Below are positions 33,964 to 46,493 of a DNA stretch of 64,000 nucleotides, piece by piece. A program made the position numbers and the translations under genes. The stretch covers positions 124,001-188,000 of the forward strand of contig JADNRY010000081.1 of NCBI GenBank assembly GCA_015501585.1, in the 5' to 3' direction. Each line of letters begins with the position of its first letter. Within the stretch, counting starts at the first letter, position 1. Source of the DNA: Rhodocollybia butyracea (Eukaryota; Basidiomycota; Agaricomycetes; Agaricales; Omphalotaceae). A model generated the notes under the pieces. The model worked only from the letters and a program-made list of their open reading frames with translations, was not told where the DNA came from and ran no database searches.

Positions 33964-34181
33964 TGCTTATGGTTGTTATAAAATCACATCTCTTGGTTTA
34001 TGATCATTCTTTCCTTGTACATTGGCCCAGTGCCCGTTATCCCAATTACTATATTTGCATTCATGGTACATACATATCTTCAGGATCTCTTACATTGATA
34101 ATCTTTGCATATGAGAAAGAAAATCGAGTTATCAAATCAATCGCATGATGCGAAATAAGTTACAAGGGAGATACGTGGGTA

Positions 34182-37100
34182 TCAATACTTTTCAGTGAGA
34201 ACTAGAACAGGTCAGCTTCAGCTCAAACAGCTGGAAAAAAAAAACACGTACTCAGTGTAACTAATGACGTCCAACCGGTGAACGGGTGACTTCAAGACAC
34301 ATTAGCTTAGAATTCGGTTGAAAGAACCTGTTTATTCACCTGCGCATTACCGTGTCCAGTGTTGGGATCGTATTGCTCCCATACATACCCTGTGCGCTCG
34401 TATTCCTGAATTACAAAAATGAGTTTCTATGTATACGCGAATAGACAAAAGAAATTTACCCTGAACACATTATCAACAATATTCTTCCTTAACTCGCGAT
34501 AGATCTCCTGAGCCCGCAATTTGTACGGTCCATCCTCAACTGCATACTTGTTGTAAAGCGCTCCGAGAGTCAAGTAGTTCATCTGCACCCAAACAGGACC
34601 CTTCCAATAATTTTCGCCAGTCCCATATTCTGGATGAGACGCCGACAGGCTACGGAGTCCGTAATCGGACCACAGATGCTCTGGGTCATGGACCATGTCA
34701 AGAGTGGCGCCAAGATGAGGCGAGTCTGGCGGAAGAAGAGCGAGCATGAAGGGGAAGAGGGACAGATAACCTTTATGGCATACGTGATACGATTCATCTG
34801 CAGAGAAATGAGAGCCTGAAAGAAAAAACTATACTATAGCTCACCGTCATCATCCACGTTAAGGTCACAGTACATTTTTTTTTCCTCGTTCCAGTGCAAG
34901 TCTGACAGTATAAGATAGGTGACGATGATGAAAGCCAAACTGCTCACCCTCAATATTGTCCAAAATGGCTTTTTCAATTTCACTATAGGATATTGCATCG
35001 TCGGTTTCCCCAATAAATTCCGAGATCTCTCTCATCGTTCTCGAGAATAACGCCATCCACGAAATCAGATCCAAGTGCAGTTCACCAGCGTGAGGAGGTC
35101 CTCTGGGGTAGTCGTCCATACCACTTGTAAGTACATGCTTACCAGATCTTCCTCTCCAACGGTAAGCCTCAGTGCGCGATCTAGCCTTGCGAGCATATTG
35201 CTTAATCTGTCCACGCTGAGTGCGACGGAACCAATCATAATGTCGTTTGAGCGGTTTGTAGATACCTTTCAAAAACGTAGTTGCAACCTCTGGGCTCAAC
35301 GAGCGGCTACCGGGTTCGGAATCCGCCACCGAGAAAGGAGTCTGAGACGCGCCCATACCAAAGTCCATACCAAGGTCTGCGTCTGAGGGACCAGAGGCCG
35401 CTTTGACTCGGTTGATAAATGCAGTAATAGCGACAGTAAGTGTTGGAGGGTTGGCGTAATTGGGAACTTGGGTTAAGAATTCGGCTGGGACCTGGAAAAT
35501 AACAACACGTTTAACGCAGTCAGACGAGGGACAAGAAACGGCTGCATACCTTGCTACGGGCTTCCTCTCCCAGAATCTGTTCGCGAGCTACCCAACCATT
35601 TTCATCGATAAGATCGATCCAGTCCTTTAGTATTTCAAGCCTGCGAGAAACGTGAATTTGTGCCGGACAGCAGAAGTAGTAACGCTACTCGCCCGAAGTC
35701 GTCGTCCCATGCACCGATATGGAGTAAGTGAAAACCTTCATCCCTAAAGAAGAGTATAGGCAAAGGAGGTAAGGTAAATTTAATTCCTCACCAATAGAAC
35801 CCTCGGGGAAAAAAGCTTCGGCTTGGAGTCGCTGTAAGCAGTTTCTTGGGCTCAGTCAATCTTGGGCCTCTTACTCCGTCATTATCTAAACCGTCCTCCC
35901 CCTCGTCCTCTTCATCCCACTCGTAAGAGAATTTTTCGTTGATAATCGAAGTTCCGTAAAAGTAACCTACGCCACCGATGAGATTTGACGTGATGGCCTG
36001 AGAAAATGCTTCCAGTGAATCCTGTCGGCTGGACGAATAGTCCGAAGGGATTGGAAATATTCTTTTGAAACGCTGATCGAAGGCTGCAGCGAGAGCAGGA
36101 ATACCTTCGTCAAGAGTCGAAGCTGTAAAGATATAAAGGATGAGACTACATATATACAGGGAGTTACAGAGAGTGCATTTGAGACTCACAGCTAAGCTTT
36201 TGATTGGAGCTTGAACTTTCGTAGAATACATCAAACTGGAATTCACCATCGAAAATTTTCTGAACGGCGTAAAGATTGCTTCCAGAATACACTTCGTCAG
36301 GTAATTGAAGGATGTAAGATGGGTCAGGAACACCAGCGCCAGGATCGCGATAGGGAGCAACAACTTCTTGCGCTCTCTGGAGAAGTCTCTGCATGATGTA
36401 CTCTTTGGAAATTTTTCAGTTCAGTGGGGAAAGCTGAAGCAGTCATCCGTACCTTTAGCTTGCCATATACTTCCGGCTGGAACTGGTTGTCCCAAGAAGT
36501 GAGTCTTTCCAGCCCTGTTTTGGAAAACTTCATAGTGGATTCCGCCGGAAGGTGAAACGTTATTTGGGCCTTCATAACATTAGAATTGTATTAGAATCGT
36601 ATGATTTTTTGACACCTACCGTCAACAATACGGAAAACGAAGTCATCCAACTCTGGTGTGGATCCAGTGAACTTAACTTCGTCGCCCTCCAAACCCTATC
36701 AACAGACATAATTAAGCCACAGTGACGACCATTGGAACAGATCCTGCGCACGTTTTCTTCTTCGTCTGTATCCATATCAAGCCCACCAAGACCTTCAAGA
36801 CCGAGGTAGAATATTGTAGATATTCTGGAGGGGATCACTGTGCCAAAATTGAATTATTACTGGCCTTTGCAAGGCCTAGAGGACGTACATGGATCTAGAG
36901 GTTCCCCTTTGATTCTTGCAGCCCAGTTTCCTCCATCATCCCCACCTGCAACCTTCAAGAACTCAGTAGTAATCTGAACGTTATTCTTGGCGTCCTTGAT
37001 GACTTGAATCCCGCCTTCGCGTGCATCGTATTTGGTCCAGGTGTAGGACTGTAGTTGGTCTCCCTGATCACAGGCATGACGGGTTTCTAGGGTTCAAAGT

Positions 37101-37325
37101 ATGTCAAGTAACAGTTCAGTAATTCGAAAGAAGCTACGCACGATATACAGAAGTATAATCCTGAGTGCCGAACCACATAAGACCAGTCAAAAGTGACTGG
37201 GGAATTCTCGGACGAATGCCAAAGTAAAGATTTGGACGATATGCGCCCCATAGCAAAGTATCATTTGCCGAAGAAGAAAGTGCTGCAGGCGCCAGAGATA
37301 GCAGCACAAGCCATGGCAGTTGCAT
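34182..37325 (-). CDS. mannosyl-oligosaccharide glucosidase I (GH63)
   Basis: ER membrane or luminal glycosidase that removes the outermost glucose from Glc3Man9GlcNAc2 on new glycoproteins. MQLPWLVLLSLAPAALSSS is a signal sequence. Then NDTLLWGAYRPNLYFGIRPR, the QVIKDAKNNVQITTEFLKV region, FYGTSIINEKF, GMDDYPRGPPHAGELHLD (catalytic part), YWKGPVWVQMNYLTL and, at the end, HPFTGWTSLVTLILTEKY, all typical of GH63. About a dozen introns. The penultimate junction needs an intron 34290-34343 with a GCAGGT donor to read GNAHPFTGW; the adjoining GTGAAT donor would shift the frame. The last exon is only 7 codons (ILTEKY plus stop). Confidence 0.92.
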
Positions 37326-37710
37326 GGTAAGTCGGAAACGCCAGGTAAGTCGAAAATGCCACGTCGCGACGCGACAACAATTGAACAACGACCGGGCCGA
37401 ACCAACAGGGGCTTCGATCAAAGCTGTTCTTACAAACCTCCACGCAGAATCAAACGGAAACCTGCTGAATTGCGAACTCAGAGTGCTCGCTGCTGTCTAT
37501 TTTGGTTTATTCTGGCGCGCACGCTATCCCAAAACGCTATGGGTTTCCCCCGGGTTAAGAGCTAGAATCTGCTGCGCCTTCATGTGATCGATGTTCCAAA
37601 GTTTTGTGAATTCACATATTATTCACTGATGTGATACTTTATCACAATTTTGCCCTACGCCCTTATTGCTAAGGTGGAGGTACAACTCTTAACTTTCGTC
37701 TCAAACCACA
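37326..37710. promoter_or_regulatory. divergent intergenic region, glucosidase I / orphan
   Basis: About 385 bp between two divergent genes; it holds both promoters. A GTAAGTCG direct repeat lies at about 37328-37352. Nothing else supported. Confidence 0.45.
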
Positions 37711-38883
37711 ATGCTACACGCCCGAGTCAATGATGTATGCGACCTACAACTTGTATCCATTAAAGACCATAATTCTGGGGCAAGGAACGCTGAGGATGCC
37801 AGTGAAGTAAAGGCGAATTCTGGCTCCTCAAAACTTCCTGAAACTAGTAGAAACAGGTCAGGTATACTTCAAGTACCACAAGATGAACTTCAATGTGAGT
37901 TTTATTCATGGTTACGACCCACATCGACGTTTACAATCCGAGCAGCAGATATTTACTCAGAAGAAGAGTGTATAACCCTTGCACATTCTCTAAATAGCAG
38001 CATTCAGCGAGTCAGCGCCTCTATTGTCAACGCCTGCTGGACATCTCACACTACTCAAAACTTCCTCAAGGAAGATATAGCTTCCATTCAGAGCTTAATC
38101 CCGAAGATTGGTGAATGGACATTCAACTTTCTCTTCGACGTGAAAAAACCTCCACTGGCATGGATACGCATATGTTATGCAATGTGCCATACAAGCAACA
38201 CTTGCTGCTCTCTGTGAACAGATCATCAGTCTGTGGTCCTTCAACAAAGAGGAACACACAACCCTACTTAGCATCTATACTTCGATGCGGGAGAACATGA
38301 ATAAAACCAGTATGACCTAGTATACTTGTACCACACCTTAGTAAACTGATCGCGTATGTCCACTTTAGTAACACCAGTCTTGACTGGAACATGGCGAGCT
38401 CTCACAAGAACCCACACGAAAATTCCGGCATACCACCCGCTCAGATCTGTAGCACTTCAATCATTTGCCGAAGAGACAGCCAAAATCCTCGTTCTTTGTA
38501 GGAGCCCATGGACACTAGATGATGCTCAAGGAATTGTACGAGATTACTTCTCAACAGAGCTGTCCGACCTATACGACTGCTGTTTTCGTTTGGACAGAGT
38601 CGCGTATGAAGGGATTGGCTCCTTTGACGTTGAGGTCTTTCTAAATAAGCCTGGAGACATATATGAAGCTGAGTGCATGTACGAGGTCGAAGCAGGATCG
38701 GACATGGAAAAAGACCAACAGAATGGCAAGAGTACGGAAATTGCATTTTCATGCAGATTAGGATTGTACAAAGTCGAGAGTAGATCAGGAGCTCCTCCTG
38801 GATCAGCCTTACAAGAAGTCATCCTCCTAAAGGCCGGGATCCATCTGACTAGTCTATTCTCTACCTTTGAAAGCACCGCATAA
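37711..38883 (+). CDS. unrecognised protein, three exons
   Basis: Start ATG 37711 (MLHARVNDVCDLQLV). Two introns restore a single frame: about 38111-38196 (GTGAAT to CATACAAG), joining SLIPKI to ATLAALCEQIISLWSF, and a second (GTATGA to CTTTAG) joining NMNKT to ITPVLTGTWRALTRTH. The product is about 345 residues with mixed helix/strand composition, including DIYSEEECITLAHSL, SVALQSFAEETAKILV, WTLDDAQGIVRDYF and SFDVEVFLNK. No signal peptide or membrane helix. It has the look of a globular nuclear or cytosolic protein and could be a fast-evolving kinetochore or repair factor, but that is a guess. Frames, introns and amino-acid mix support a real gene. Confidence 0.7.
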
Positions 38884-39034
38884 TCATGACTCGTCAACCG
38901 CGTCTTGATTCTAAATAAACTTGTACTATCTTTGTATCATTTGAACCAAATTTGAACCTATACTCGTGCTCATTTGATTTGAAAGCTCGAAGAAAAATTA
39001 TAAGATCAATACTTATACTGTACTTTAAATTCTA

Positions 39035-41133
39035 TCAAAACGGTTCAAGACCTAGTAAGCCTTGGCAAGCACCTTCTACATCAACTATCTAAAGCACTTT
39101 GAGGCCAGTAAGTAAAATTACTACTATGCACTCACCTCTTTGGGAGCATTCACTGATAGAACAACAGGATACTCCTCCCCAACAAGAACTTCATCCTACC
39201 GTGACAATGAGCAAAACATATACAATTTAAGACTATAGGCCGTACCTCAATACGTATACCGAGATTATGATATTGCTTTGGGAAAGCCGGAGAGGGAGGG
39301 ACATAGATTCCTGGTTCAACTGTGACAACCATACCAGCCTTGAGTCTACGACATATCAGTGACTATTGGTGAATTTCCAGCATTGAGCATACACATACGC
39401 TCCACTCCGTGAAAACATGTCTGATTCATGTAGATCTAGAGTAAACCAGTAAGTAGCTTGATGACAAATTGGAATTTAATCTACCAATGCCAATAGGGTG
39501 ACTGATAAAATGGGGATACAACCGTTCAATATCTCCCAGTTGAAGCTGAAATCCAAGCTGAAGCAATTCCTGTCGGAGAAGGTCGCAGGATTTCCGATGT
39601 AGGTCATACATAGTCATATTGGATCCTTCGTGACACATAGACACCAAAGCCTTCTGAACCGATAAGACTGCAGCATAGAGCTCCCTTTGGGGCGCAGTAA
39701 AGGTACCATTGGCGGGATAGGTTCGCGCTACGATACGATAATCAAAACCAACTCAATGCACATCGATGAATATTTTTCATACTGATATCCGATGCGTAGC
39801 CACTGGTAGAACGAGAACAAACAGATGTCAGCTATACTGCTTCAGCAGTAGGTCTACTCACTTGTACTCGCAGCCAGCATCAATGAGAATTAGTTCACCT
39901 TGGGATACAAGTTGATTGTTGTGAGTATAATGTATCGTAAGAGCGTTAGGCCTGGGCACAGAGTCAAGATAGAAGCTTCTATGTAGGGTGAGGGTACCTA
40001 CCCAGAAGCTACAACAGGAACATAAGCCAGACGCTGTGCTCCTGAAAGAGAGCAAAGATAGTTGAAGTGGGCAGCCAAAGTAGCTTCCGATAATCCAGGG
40101 CGTGTGAAGCGCATTGTCTATGGGCTATCAAGGACTATGAAATGCAGACGCTGCAATACAAGCGTACCTTAGCATGAGCTCTTCCACTAATGTCTGCAGC
40201 AGCCCTCATTAGCTTTTGTTCAGCAGGACTCTTTATTGCTCGCAGGCGTCCTATCTCAGGTGATAAAGGTTTGGGCCGTGATTTTCCCAACGAATCAAGA
40301 ACAATGTCAGTTTCTGAGGGACCGTTAAGGTATTTGAGAAGGGATTTCGTAGTCGCCTTTGATGACCGTTGCATTCGAGAGGCAGGAAGGTCAAGATAGA
40401 TATTAGAGTATTGATACACGATGGAGCGAAGATAGGTTGAAAATTCTTTCCAGTGTCGCGCGTCATCGGCTCGGAATATTTGACATGCATCGGTAAAGGT
40501 CGTACTTGCACCATCCCATTGCTCCTTGGCAGCGTTCGCACCAGATGAGAACAGGGTCATACGATACCCACGAGCGGAATTGTTCTTTTCTGAGCTTTTA
40601 TTCGGAAACAGAGCCGGAAACGACAGAAAATCGCGTACCTAGGATTACCGCGGAATCGGGCTCCTCGAAACCAGTAAGATACCAAAAATCAGAGGCTTGT
40701 CGAAACTTGTAGCTTGAGATAGAGTAGGTAAAAGGAGAGCCAGACGTTTGGAATAGCTCACAAGATTTCTGGTCATATGTTGAATGAGTGGAAACCAAAG
40801 CTTGATGCAAAATACGACGCACTTCCGCTCATGTACTTGATAGAACCGGCTGGTAAGACAACTACGCTGTTATCAGGAAGGCGCTCCATGAGCCTTCGTC
40901 TTCGGTCCTCATATTCTTCGGAAGTTATTCCGGGAGTTAGCTCATTCGGCTTGACTGCGAAGAAGAAAGTTATTAGTCGGGTAAAGCAGTTGGTGATTTG
41001 AAAACATGCTGAGATGGGGATGTGATTTGAATAGTGGTTGACCATATACTGAGGGTTTTAATGTATGTTGGACTTCTGTAGCATAGCAGCGCGAGTTAGA
41101 AGCATAGAGCAAAGCTCTGTTCCGTAGAAACAT
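39035..41133 (-). CDS. ICP55: mitochondrial intermediate-cleaving Xaa-Pro aminopeptidase
   Basis: Metallopeptidase of the M24B family that trims one residue from imported proteins after presequence removal. MFLRNRALLYASNSRCYATE is a presequence. KPNELTPGITSEEYEDRR, FWYLTGFEEPDSAVILG, IKSPAEQKLMRAAADISGRAH, the metal ligands in ELILIDAGCEYK, the HPIGI...DLHESD region and VVTVEPGIYVPP are recognisable. The stop follows IVDVEGACQGLLGLEPF. About eight introns. The first (40955-41009) needs a GCATGT donor to join SHPHLI to KPNELTPGI, a stretch conserved in the family. An ORF from 40773 that starts at a later Met is a fragment of this gene. Confidence 0.93.
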
Positions 41134-41947
41134 AAGGAAAAGAAAAACAAGCGCCCAACGTGCCGTTTATGATTCGACGTCATTAATCTTTGACCGCATC
41201 GTCCTTTTTCACTCGTCCATATCGATCCCCAAGCTTTGAAATCCTCGTTACACATTCTTAGGACACGCAACCCGAAGGTTGTACTGAGCGATTTTGGTTA
41301 CAACGGCTATCCAGTTCGTCTGGACTCTGTAATACTCAAAGTTGATGATAGGTATCAGACTACACAGCAGCTAGAATGTCGAGATCTCGTGCAAAAGGCA
41401 CCTTTGAGTTGTACAAGTAAACCTCAGGCTCAACTTTATCCTGCAAGCCCATTCGGAGGTCCAGCATACAAGCACTGATTTTTGAGCATAGGCTCTAGTC
41501 GCTTATGTACAACGCTTCCAGGTGAAGAATCACTATCACTGAATTCGAATGTTGAAGCTTGGTTTGAACTTGATGCAGTACTGTCAAAGAGGCACAGCGA
41601 CCTAAACGCTCCATTTAGAAGCGACGCGTCGCCCATATTTTTGGGGAGGAAGGTTCAATGTCCTGGTTATTTACGACACGTACAGAGTTGTCTCAGGATA
41701 TATTTTGAATTTTACGAGCTCTGTTTATCGACTAGGATGTTCTCAAATACACTGCAGCGTTGAGTAATATACCATACAAAATAAGTATTATAACAAGAAA
41801 TGGACCGCAGAGTTTGATATTTGACCATGAATAGCCTAACCTTCCTTCAAACTATCGTAGCTGTCGTAGAGAGCAGGCAGAGCCTGCTCTCTAGTTCCCT
41901 CAATCTTCCATCCGTCCACAAAGTCTAAGGATAAATGTAGGGTGAAT
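41134..41947. other. intergenic region, ICP55 / AP-1 mu
   Basis: About 815 bp. The part near 41134 should contain the ICP55 promoter. One minus-strand frame (41436-41636) has a protein-like composition and is listed separately. Plus-strand frames at 41236-41478 and 41482-41763 share a frame split by a stop and lack ATG starts. Confidence 0.4.
41436..41636 (-). CDS. possible small orphan or broken gene
   Basis: A 66-codon frame from ATG (MGDASLLNGAFRSLCLFD) to NGLAG and TAA. It is rich in Ser, with FEFSDSDSSPGS in the middle. Immediately past the stop another frame reads DKVEPEVYLYNSKVPFARDL, so a one-base change or an unseen intron could join them. No family recognised. Could be a decaying gene. 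Confidence 0.25.
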   Translation of the reverse strand: MGDASLLNGAFRSLCLFDSTASSSNQASTFEFSDSDSSPGSVVHKRLEPMLKNQCLYAGPPNGLAG

Positions 41948-43712
41948 CTACAAAGACCGTATCGGAGCTGCTGTCCCTTTTTCTGACGCTGTTCGCAGAC
42001 TGGAAGAAGTTGAGTAACCAAACTTGAATTGAGACGGGGACCTAACCTGTAATCATCTCCATTCTGCGTGATATACCGCACCCAAGGCAAAGCCTGGTAT
42101 CCAGACTTTTCGACGATTTTCAGATATCGCACCTGAGCTACGTCAATGACCAGCTACAAGGCATAGGAATCGGCTGACCTGGATTCCCGACACAGTGAAG
42201 TACGGTATTTCAAACTTGACCGTGATAGGTGCACGGGGAGGTGGATCGTTCTCGTTCTTGACACTAGGCAGCCCAAAGTGTGCTCGCATGAGGAATTCTT
42301 TGCCACCTGCAAGCTGTTTAATTTTCCAGACGAAGGCGGACTTGTCGGGAGCATATTGAACAGAGCCCGTTGATGCCTGAAGAATCACGGTAAATGTAGC
42401 TCACCGCAAAGAACAAGCAGACGTACTCTAAATTTGGGAGAGTCAGCGTCATCAGGAACTGGAACGTATATTTCAACGTTGTTCGCAGTCGAGCGTCTTT
42501 TAAACTGAGCTACAACTTTAACCATGTATTCAACCTGAAGCAGGGTGAGACAGAAAATTGTCGGGTTAGGAATAAGCGTACTCTTGAACCTCGATGACTC
42601 TCAACAGCAGCTTCAACCCAAATTAATGGCTTGACCGGCGTGGAAATACGGTAGCTCATCAACTGAAAAACAGTTTATGTCAGACAAGGTTCAGATCGAC
42701 TCGCAAACAGTGATACTTTCCTCAAATTCACCATCTGGGGGAATGAAGGAGATTGTACGATCATTTTCAAACCGCGCCAAACGAACACACTGGTGAAATT
42801 TGACGTCTTCCATTTCAATGGATTTTCCTCGAGCAGCTGTGAATTAAGATATAGAAGATAGAGGGCAAGGAGAATAATTATGCACGCACTCTTCCCTGTG
42901 CTCTCAAACATAACCTTGTCATTCAGTCCAAGCCTAAGCTCTGGCATTCCCGAAAGATAACACTTCATTTTGACAGCACCGAGAATTTCAGAACGAATGA
43001 CGGTACCCGAAGTATTGACCTATATAGTGGAATCAGTTTCTGCCCACAAAGCGTACACGTCGCAACTCACGAGCAGATTGACGCTTTCTACAACATCCAA
43101 AAATACCTCATTCTTTCTGTACTTGATGCCTTCCGATCGCCAGGAAACCGCGTTGGTGACAGCAATTGGAGGTCTGACTTGAATCTCGAGCTTGTGAGAT
43201 TCCTGCGTGATATATTCTTGAAGAATTTTGCTCTCTGTCGTTTGCGGAAATCCAAAGTCCATCATCTCATCCATAAGTTCATATATAATGACAAAGTTGT
43301 CCCGTATGGACTCTTCCTCGAGTTCTTTAAAGTATTCGACCTGTAGATGGCTCAGAAAAGGCCAGGATATCAGTGGAATGTTCATACTAGAACTTGACTC
43401 AGTCGATGTAGGAAGATGATGATTTCGGCGGCATTCGAGTTTCTTCTGGACAATGCGAGGACTACAGTTCGAGTAAATGATCACGAATAGAGGAATACTA
43501 GAAATATACGCACGATATAAGTTTGAATGTCTAATGTGCAGGTAATTGACTCCTTCCCTCGAAAAACATGGCGTTACTTGCTGACCCTCTTCCTCAATGT
43601 CAAGTATTATAGGCAGAAAACGTTCGACGAATGAAGGCGGAACGTCATCTCGATAAGAGCGTTGTATCAAAGGTTTTCCTTTGAGATCAAGAATGGCAAT
43701 AAGAGAGGCCAT
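41948..43712 (-). CDS. APM1: AP-1 clathrin adaptor complex medium subunit (mu)
   Basis: Cargo-binding subunit of the AP-1 adaptor at the trans-Golgi network and endosomes. N-terminal longin-like part: [20 protein letters not shown], then [20 protein letters not shown] and [20 protein letters not shown]-terminal mu-homology domain: [84 protein letters not shown]-type end. The last exon, reached by a GTTAGG to TTCCAG intron, gives [12 protein letters not shown] and a short basic tail. The GMDDF/QPTE features and KFHQCVRL fit AP-1 rather than AP-2. About nine introns. ATG 43712 is the first Met of the longin domain. The gene lies tail to head behind SPT4. Confidence 0.93.
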
Positions 43713-43960
43713 GTAGAGAGAAAGAAGTGACACGAAATTGGCGCTCAATTGGCGCTTATTTTATTCTATGTAACATTCTGGATAACTAAAAAATATGTTA
43801 ACAGCAGTAGAAGCATAGAAGCACCAAGATCCACAAGCGAGCAAGCTTTGAGAGACTGGTCTGTTTCCAAAAATGCCTGACTGAATGGATTCAGACAAAT
43901 GCAGACCTCAACATACCTCATGGCCCTGCAAAGATCAACTTTCGCAATTCCGAGCGCATC

Positions 43961-44423
43961 TTAATCCTGATCAGTCTGGTCTCTTGGTCGGTATTTGATT
44001 CCTCTGCTCTCCAATTCAGCCTCTACGTCCTCCGGAACTCGACCTTTGACACGGACAGCGTACATTCCACGAGCATACTTTGCTATCAAATCAAATGAGA
44101 ATAGAGCCAGATTTGACGCGACAATTTACACACAAATTCGCTGCCATCGACCAACCCAGCTTGTTTCAGGATCTATCACTGCAATGACTCCATCGAAGTA
44201 GGAGGTGGTACAAGCGAGAATACGGTCTGGGCTATCTTTCAACTACAAGGATGAATAGATTTTTGTGATATTAGATTGTCTCATCTACCTGAAGGATTTC
44301 TTCACAATTTGGGCAGCCAATACTTCGAAAGTCTGAAGATGTTTGAATGATAGAGCAAAGAAGACATGCACGTAAATGTCTGCTTTTTGTTGGAGGAATA
44401 ATCGCAGCAGTAGCGTCGCTCAT
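43961..44423 (-). CDS. SPT4: transcription elongation factor Spt4
   Basis: Small zinc protein that pairs with Spt5 to form DSIF, which controls RNA polymerase II processivity. The four-cysteine zinc finger is CLLC (residues about 20-23) and CPNC (about 40-43). After the first intron come QLKDSPDRILACTTSYFDGV, IDPETSWVGRWQRI, and after the second KYARGMYAVRVKGRVPED and ESRGIKYRPRDQ to the TAA stop. Length about 115 residues, as usual. The introns have GTAGAT and GTGTGT donors. It is not visible as one ORF. Its start lies about 155 bp from the start of the divergent HEM25-like gene. Confidence 0.92.
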
Positions 44424-44578
44424 GGTGGTTACAATTATCAGGTTTAGACGCCCGCAGCGGTCCCGAGTTCCGAGTCCGTGCCGTACCTTAGCCTACTTAC
44501 GTTTAACTTTGCAACCAACTGCAGCTGGTCTTTGGCTCTTGCTCTCTTAATCTTTCTTTTCACCTCACATGAAAAATG
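44424..44578. promoter_or_regulatory. short divergent promoter, SPT4 / HEM25
   Basis: About 155 bp between start codons. It must serve both genes. A TAGCCTACTTACG stretch lies near 44490, followed by a pyrimidine-rich tract at about 44548-44575. No named factor site identified. Confidence 0.4.
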
Positions 44579-45889
44579 TTGGACAGCAGATGACTTCGGG
44601 TATTGTACAATCTCTCGTCTTTTCCTTTTTTCTATCTTATATTTTGCAGGCGCTCTATCTGGCTTGACTTCAACGATGGCCTTGCAACCGTGTACGCTTT
44701 AGAGGCTTATTGAATCTTGTTTCGTCATCGAAATATGTTGTAGTTGACCTCCTGAAGACTCGACTGCAACAAGGAGACAGTGCCAACCATCGCAAGTATG
44801 TGTTATTACGATCAAATTGTTGGGATAAGTCAGAACCATACTTCTAGCGTGTCGATTTTAAAGGCTACAAAAGAGGTGCTAGAATCAAATGGAATGCGTG
44901 GACTGTGGAGAGGAACTACCCCTTCTCTTATGCGGTACGTCGAATGCTCCTTTGCAGTACGATTATATGCCTGAATCGTTGTAGTAACGTGCCCGGAGTT
45001 GCTATGTACATGACTTGCTTAACCCAGCTTCGATCTGTCATGGCCTCATCCCGCTACTTCACTGTACCGCCTGTCCAGGATCGCTCAAACGCTTCACACG
45101 CTTCCGTATTACCAAAGCTCACAAACACTGGAAATCTTGTTGCAGGTGCTACAACTAGAGTGGCTGTAGGACTCTTGATGAATCCTCTCACATTACTGAA
45201 AGCGAGATTTGAGGTAGGCCTGACCTCGAGATCCAGAGACTCAGTTGCGCTAAAGTAGACCTGAAGAGTAACATTTACGCGTATCAAACACTTTCTGGCG
45301 CGTTGGCTTCCCTAGTACGATCGGGCCCTACTGAACTATTACGAGGCGCATCTGCCGCCTCACTGCGAGACGCTCCTTATGCCGGAATATTCGTCGTGTT
45401 CTACGAGGGTTTCAAACGCAATGCATGCAAGTAATCATACCTCACCTTTGGTTCTGCTAGTGACGTGTTTTTTTCCTGGTAGTTCTCATCATTGAACCTA
45501 GTTCTAGTAGCCAGTCTTCAATATTACATAGCGCCTCAGCCGCAGCCGCCGGTGCCCTCGCCACTCTGGCTACCCATCCCTTTGATGTCGTGAAGGTATG
45601 ACTGTACTGTTCCCTCTAATAACCGTTATTCCTGCTAAAGTTTTCTAGACCAAACTTCAGGTGCGCACTGAGAATCAATACCACGGTTTCATATCGACGG
45701 TAAAGACAATCTGGAAAGTGTGTATTTTCTTCCGTCGCGTTCAATCTTCAAATCGAGGTGATTTTTTTCTAGCACCGTGGTGTGCGTGGTTATTTCGATG
45801 GAGCCTCACTTAGGTTGTCTAGAAAAGTACTTAGCTCTGCTATTGGATGGGCGGTCTACGAATTCATATTAATGACTATCTGGACTTGA
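44579..45889 (+). CDS. HEM25: mitochondrial glycine carrier (SLC25A38 / Hem25)
   Basis: Six-helix mitochondrial carrier that brings glycine into the matrix for heme synthesis. Three carrier repeats can be followed: ALSGLTSTMALQPFDLLKTR and GLWRGTTPSLMR; AGATTRVAVGLLMNPLTLLKARFE and LLRGASAASLRDAPYAGIFV; AAGALATLATHPFDVVKTKL and YFDGASLRLSRKVLSSAIGW. Repeats one and three have the P-x-D/E-x-x-K/R motif, repeat two the variant PLTLLKAR, a known Hem25 feature. About eight introns with canonical GT-AG ends. Start MKNVGQQMTSG at 44579 gives a short N-terminus. About 300 residues. Confidence 0.9.
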
Positions 45890-46493
45890 AACATGCCTTA
45901 TAATCCCAGCCCAGGACAGCTACATGTAGTTAAATATACTAATATAGCACACCGCTGTTACTTCACTTGTAGCATAGCATAGATCACAATTATCGATTAT
46001 TCGAAAAGTTCACCGGCGCTAACTAATATACCTCGGTAGTCCGACTCAATGCTTTCTCATTTCTGAATCTCTAGGCCCCCTCTAAAGGAAGAAATTATAT
46101 CTCTCCGCGGTACGCTTCAGAGCCGAATTATCACTTGACATTGCGCGCACGGATCCGAACTCGATTATTCCTTAGGTTTCTTCTAACGTTGTTGAGGACC
46201 TTTCATCTGTTTAAACCTAACCTTACGATTTAATCGCGTCTAAGAGGTCCCTGAAGCTTGATTTCACTGGCCCCACGAAGCCAAGCTCTCTGTTCTGAAC
46301 TCCGCCTATGGACTTCTGCGGTAATTTAGGTGAAAACTGTCCGATTTCTACAGCGTTCCGCTAGCTTCTTAGCTTTAGTTCTCTGTCATGTCTGCTAATT
46401 CGTGCGCACCCGATATGTAGAGGATTATTTGCCTTTGGGCTACGGTTTAAAAGCAAACCCTGGAGGATTCATTTTTTTCCAGCTCGTCCTGCA
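45890..46493. other. intergenic region before the WSC gene
   Basis: About 600 bp with no recognised gene. It should hold the 3' UTR of HEM25 and the promoter of the WSC gene. Confidence 0.4.

Noticed and set aside
41236..41763. Two plus-strand frames sharing one frame across a stop
   Set aside because: The first begins at TTG, no donor or acceptor skips the stop, and composition resembles the complement of the minus-strand frame there.
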